Shown piece after piece: positions 62,801 through 64,000 of a stretch of 64,000 nucleotides of DNA. The stretch lies in the NCBI GenBank assembly GCA_947095535.1, contig OX352774.1, positions 38,580,496-38,644,495 on the forward strand. Direction: 5' to 3'. The stretch comes from Poecilobothrus nobilitatus. Its lineage: Eukaryota > Arthropoda > Insecta > Diptera > Dolichopodidae. Position 1 is the stretch's first letter. Every line of letters starts with the position of its first letter. The notes under the pieces were generated by a model. It saw only the letters and a list, made by a program, of their open reading frames with translations. It did not search any database and was not told the origin of the DNA. The position numbers and the translations under genes were made by a program.

Positions 62801-64000
62801 AAAGATTTTCAAAATCAAATTTTGTTTTTCTTATTAAAAAATACCTCGTAGTGTCCAAAAATGTGGTTTTTGTATGTAAAATTGTTGTTTTTAATAAAGA
62901 AACCAATTAGTTACTAAATTCTAAAATTATTCATACAAATATTGAATTTTCGTGAAAGAAATATTTTGTTACAAAAATTCGATTAAAAACCCGAAAATGC
63001 GCTTCTAAATAGGTTAAAATTGACTTTAAGGATTTTCAAAATCAAATTTTATTTTTCTTATTAAAAAATACCTTCTATTGTCCAAAAATGTGGTTTTTGT
63101 ATGTAAAATTGTTGTTTTTAATAAAGAAACCAATTAGTTACTAAATTTTAATATTATTCATACAAATATTGAATTTTCGTGAAAGAAATATTTTGTTACA
63201 AAAATTCGATTAAAAACCCGAAAATGCGCTTCTAAATAGGTTAAAATTGACTTTAAGGATTTTCAAAATCAAATTTTATTTTTCTTATTAAAAAATACCT
63301 CGTAGTGTCCAAAAATGTGGTTTTTGTATGTAAAATTGTTGTTTTTAATAAAGAAACCAATTAGTTACTAAATTCTAAAATTATTCATACAAATATTGAA
63401 TTTTCGTGAAAGAAATATTTTGATACAAAAATTCGATTAAAAACCCGAAAATAGGCTTCTAAATGGGTTAAAATTGACCCTAAAGATTTTCAAAATCAAA
63501 TTTTATTTTTCTTATTAAAAAATACCTCGTATTGTTCAAAAATGTGGTTTTTGTATGTAAAATTGTTGTTGTTAATAAAGAAACCAATTAGTTACTAAAT
63601 TTTAAAATTATTCATACAAATATTGAATTTTCGTGAAAGAAATATTTTGACACAAAAATTCGATTAAAAACCCGAAAATACGCTTCTAAATAGGTTAAAA
63701 TTGACTTTAAAGATTTTCAAAATCAAATTTTATTTTTCTTATTAAAAAATACCTTGTATTGTCCAAAAATGTGGTTTTTGTATGTAAAATTGTTGTTTTT
63801 AATAAGGAAACTAACTAGTTACTAAATTTTAAAATTTTTCATACAAATATTGAATTTTCGTGAAAGAAATATTTTGACACATAAATTCGATTAAAATCCC
63901 GAAAATACACTTCTAAATGGGTTAAAATTGACATTAAGGATTTTCAAAATCAAATTTTATTTTTCTTATTAAAAAATACCTTGTATTGTCCAAAAATGTG
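53856..64000. repeat. 227-bp AT-rich satellite array, right arm
   Basis: About 45 further monomers in the same orientation, reaching the window edge. Characteristic variants are 'atgagaaataactaac', 'ttttgttacaaaaattcg', 'gaccctaaag' and 'cctcgtagtgtcc', mixed with ordinary 'ttgacacaaaaattcg' monomers. Private variants are shared at about 910 bp between 60255 and 61165 ('gattacaatcccg') and between 60591 and 61501 ('gtgggttttg'), a tetramer duplication. 'actgaggattaactaac' recurs near 57722 and 59252. No coding region is evident. Confidence 0.97.
58590..58749. repeat. Truncated satellite monomer (160 bp)
   Basis: The landmark spacing is 160 bp. 'cgtgaaagaaa' is joined directly to 'gattttcaaaacc', losing about 68 bp from 'tattttg' to 'actttaaa'. 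The joined half carries 'aaaaccaaattttattttgc', a variant also seen near 58326, so the junction probably records exchange between neighbouring monomers at short A-rich microhomology. Confidence 0.82.

Overview
The window is almost entirely one tandem satellite array with no recognisable gene. The monomer is about 227 bp and strongly AT-rich: a hand count on one consensus gives roughly 22 % GC. All copies lie head-to-tail in one orientation. The array fills 235-51026 and 53856-64000, about 265-270 monomers in total, and a 200-N assembly gap sits at 38846-39045. No open reading frame looks coding. There are no tRNA, rRNA, CRISPR or bacterial-type features.

The organism is most likely an insect, and probably a fly (Diptera). 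The only substantial interruption (51027-53855, about 2.8 kb) has the architecture of a non-autonomous Helentron-associated element of the DINE-1/HINE type. It has a short inverted repeat beginning TATACCC, the block 'gtcgattaagccatgt' running into a (GTCC)n microsatellite, central tandem repeats, and a matching inverted repeat followed by a short 3' tail. This design is well known from Drosophila and other flies. The species assignment is inference.

Layout: 1-234 is non-satellite flank with a (GGAC)n tract at its inner edge. 235-6050 holds monomers with 'gattagaaactcg', including a pentameric higher-order repeat of 1135 bp. 6050-7205 is a 'cttcct' subfamily. 7206-13300 holds monomers lacking a CA dinucleotide, with a higher-order repeat marked by a 123-bp truncated monomer. 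13300-19000 grades into a very homogeneous 'tattcctac / caaactcaaa' subfamily. 19000-32160 is mixed, with local tetramer and pentamer duplications. 32160-38845 is a tetrameric (about 908 bp) higher-order array. After the gap come a 'gatttaaatctcg' subfamily (39046-41820), a run of shortened 204-bp monomers (41820-42740), then mixed monomers up to the transposon. The right arm (53856-64000) continues the subfamily found just left of the transposon.

Nothing here works as an operon or pathway. The biology is that of heterochromatic satellite DNA: local amplification by unequal exchange, private deletions copied at multiples of the monomer length, and one later transposon insertion. I did not find a novel protein-coding or RNA system. 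The points most worth a second look are the insertion with no target duplication, the 307/259-bp nested repeats inside the transposon, the dyad symmetries in every monomer, and the higher-order periodicities.
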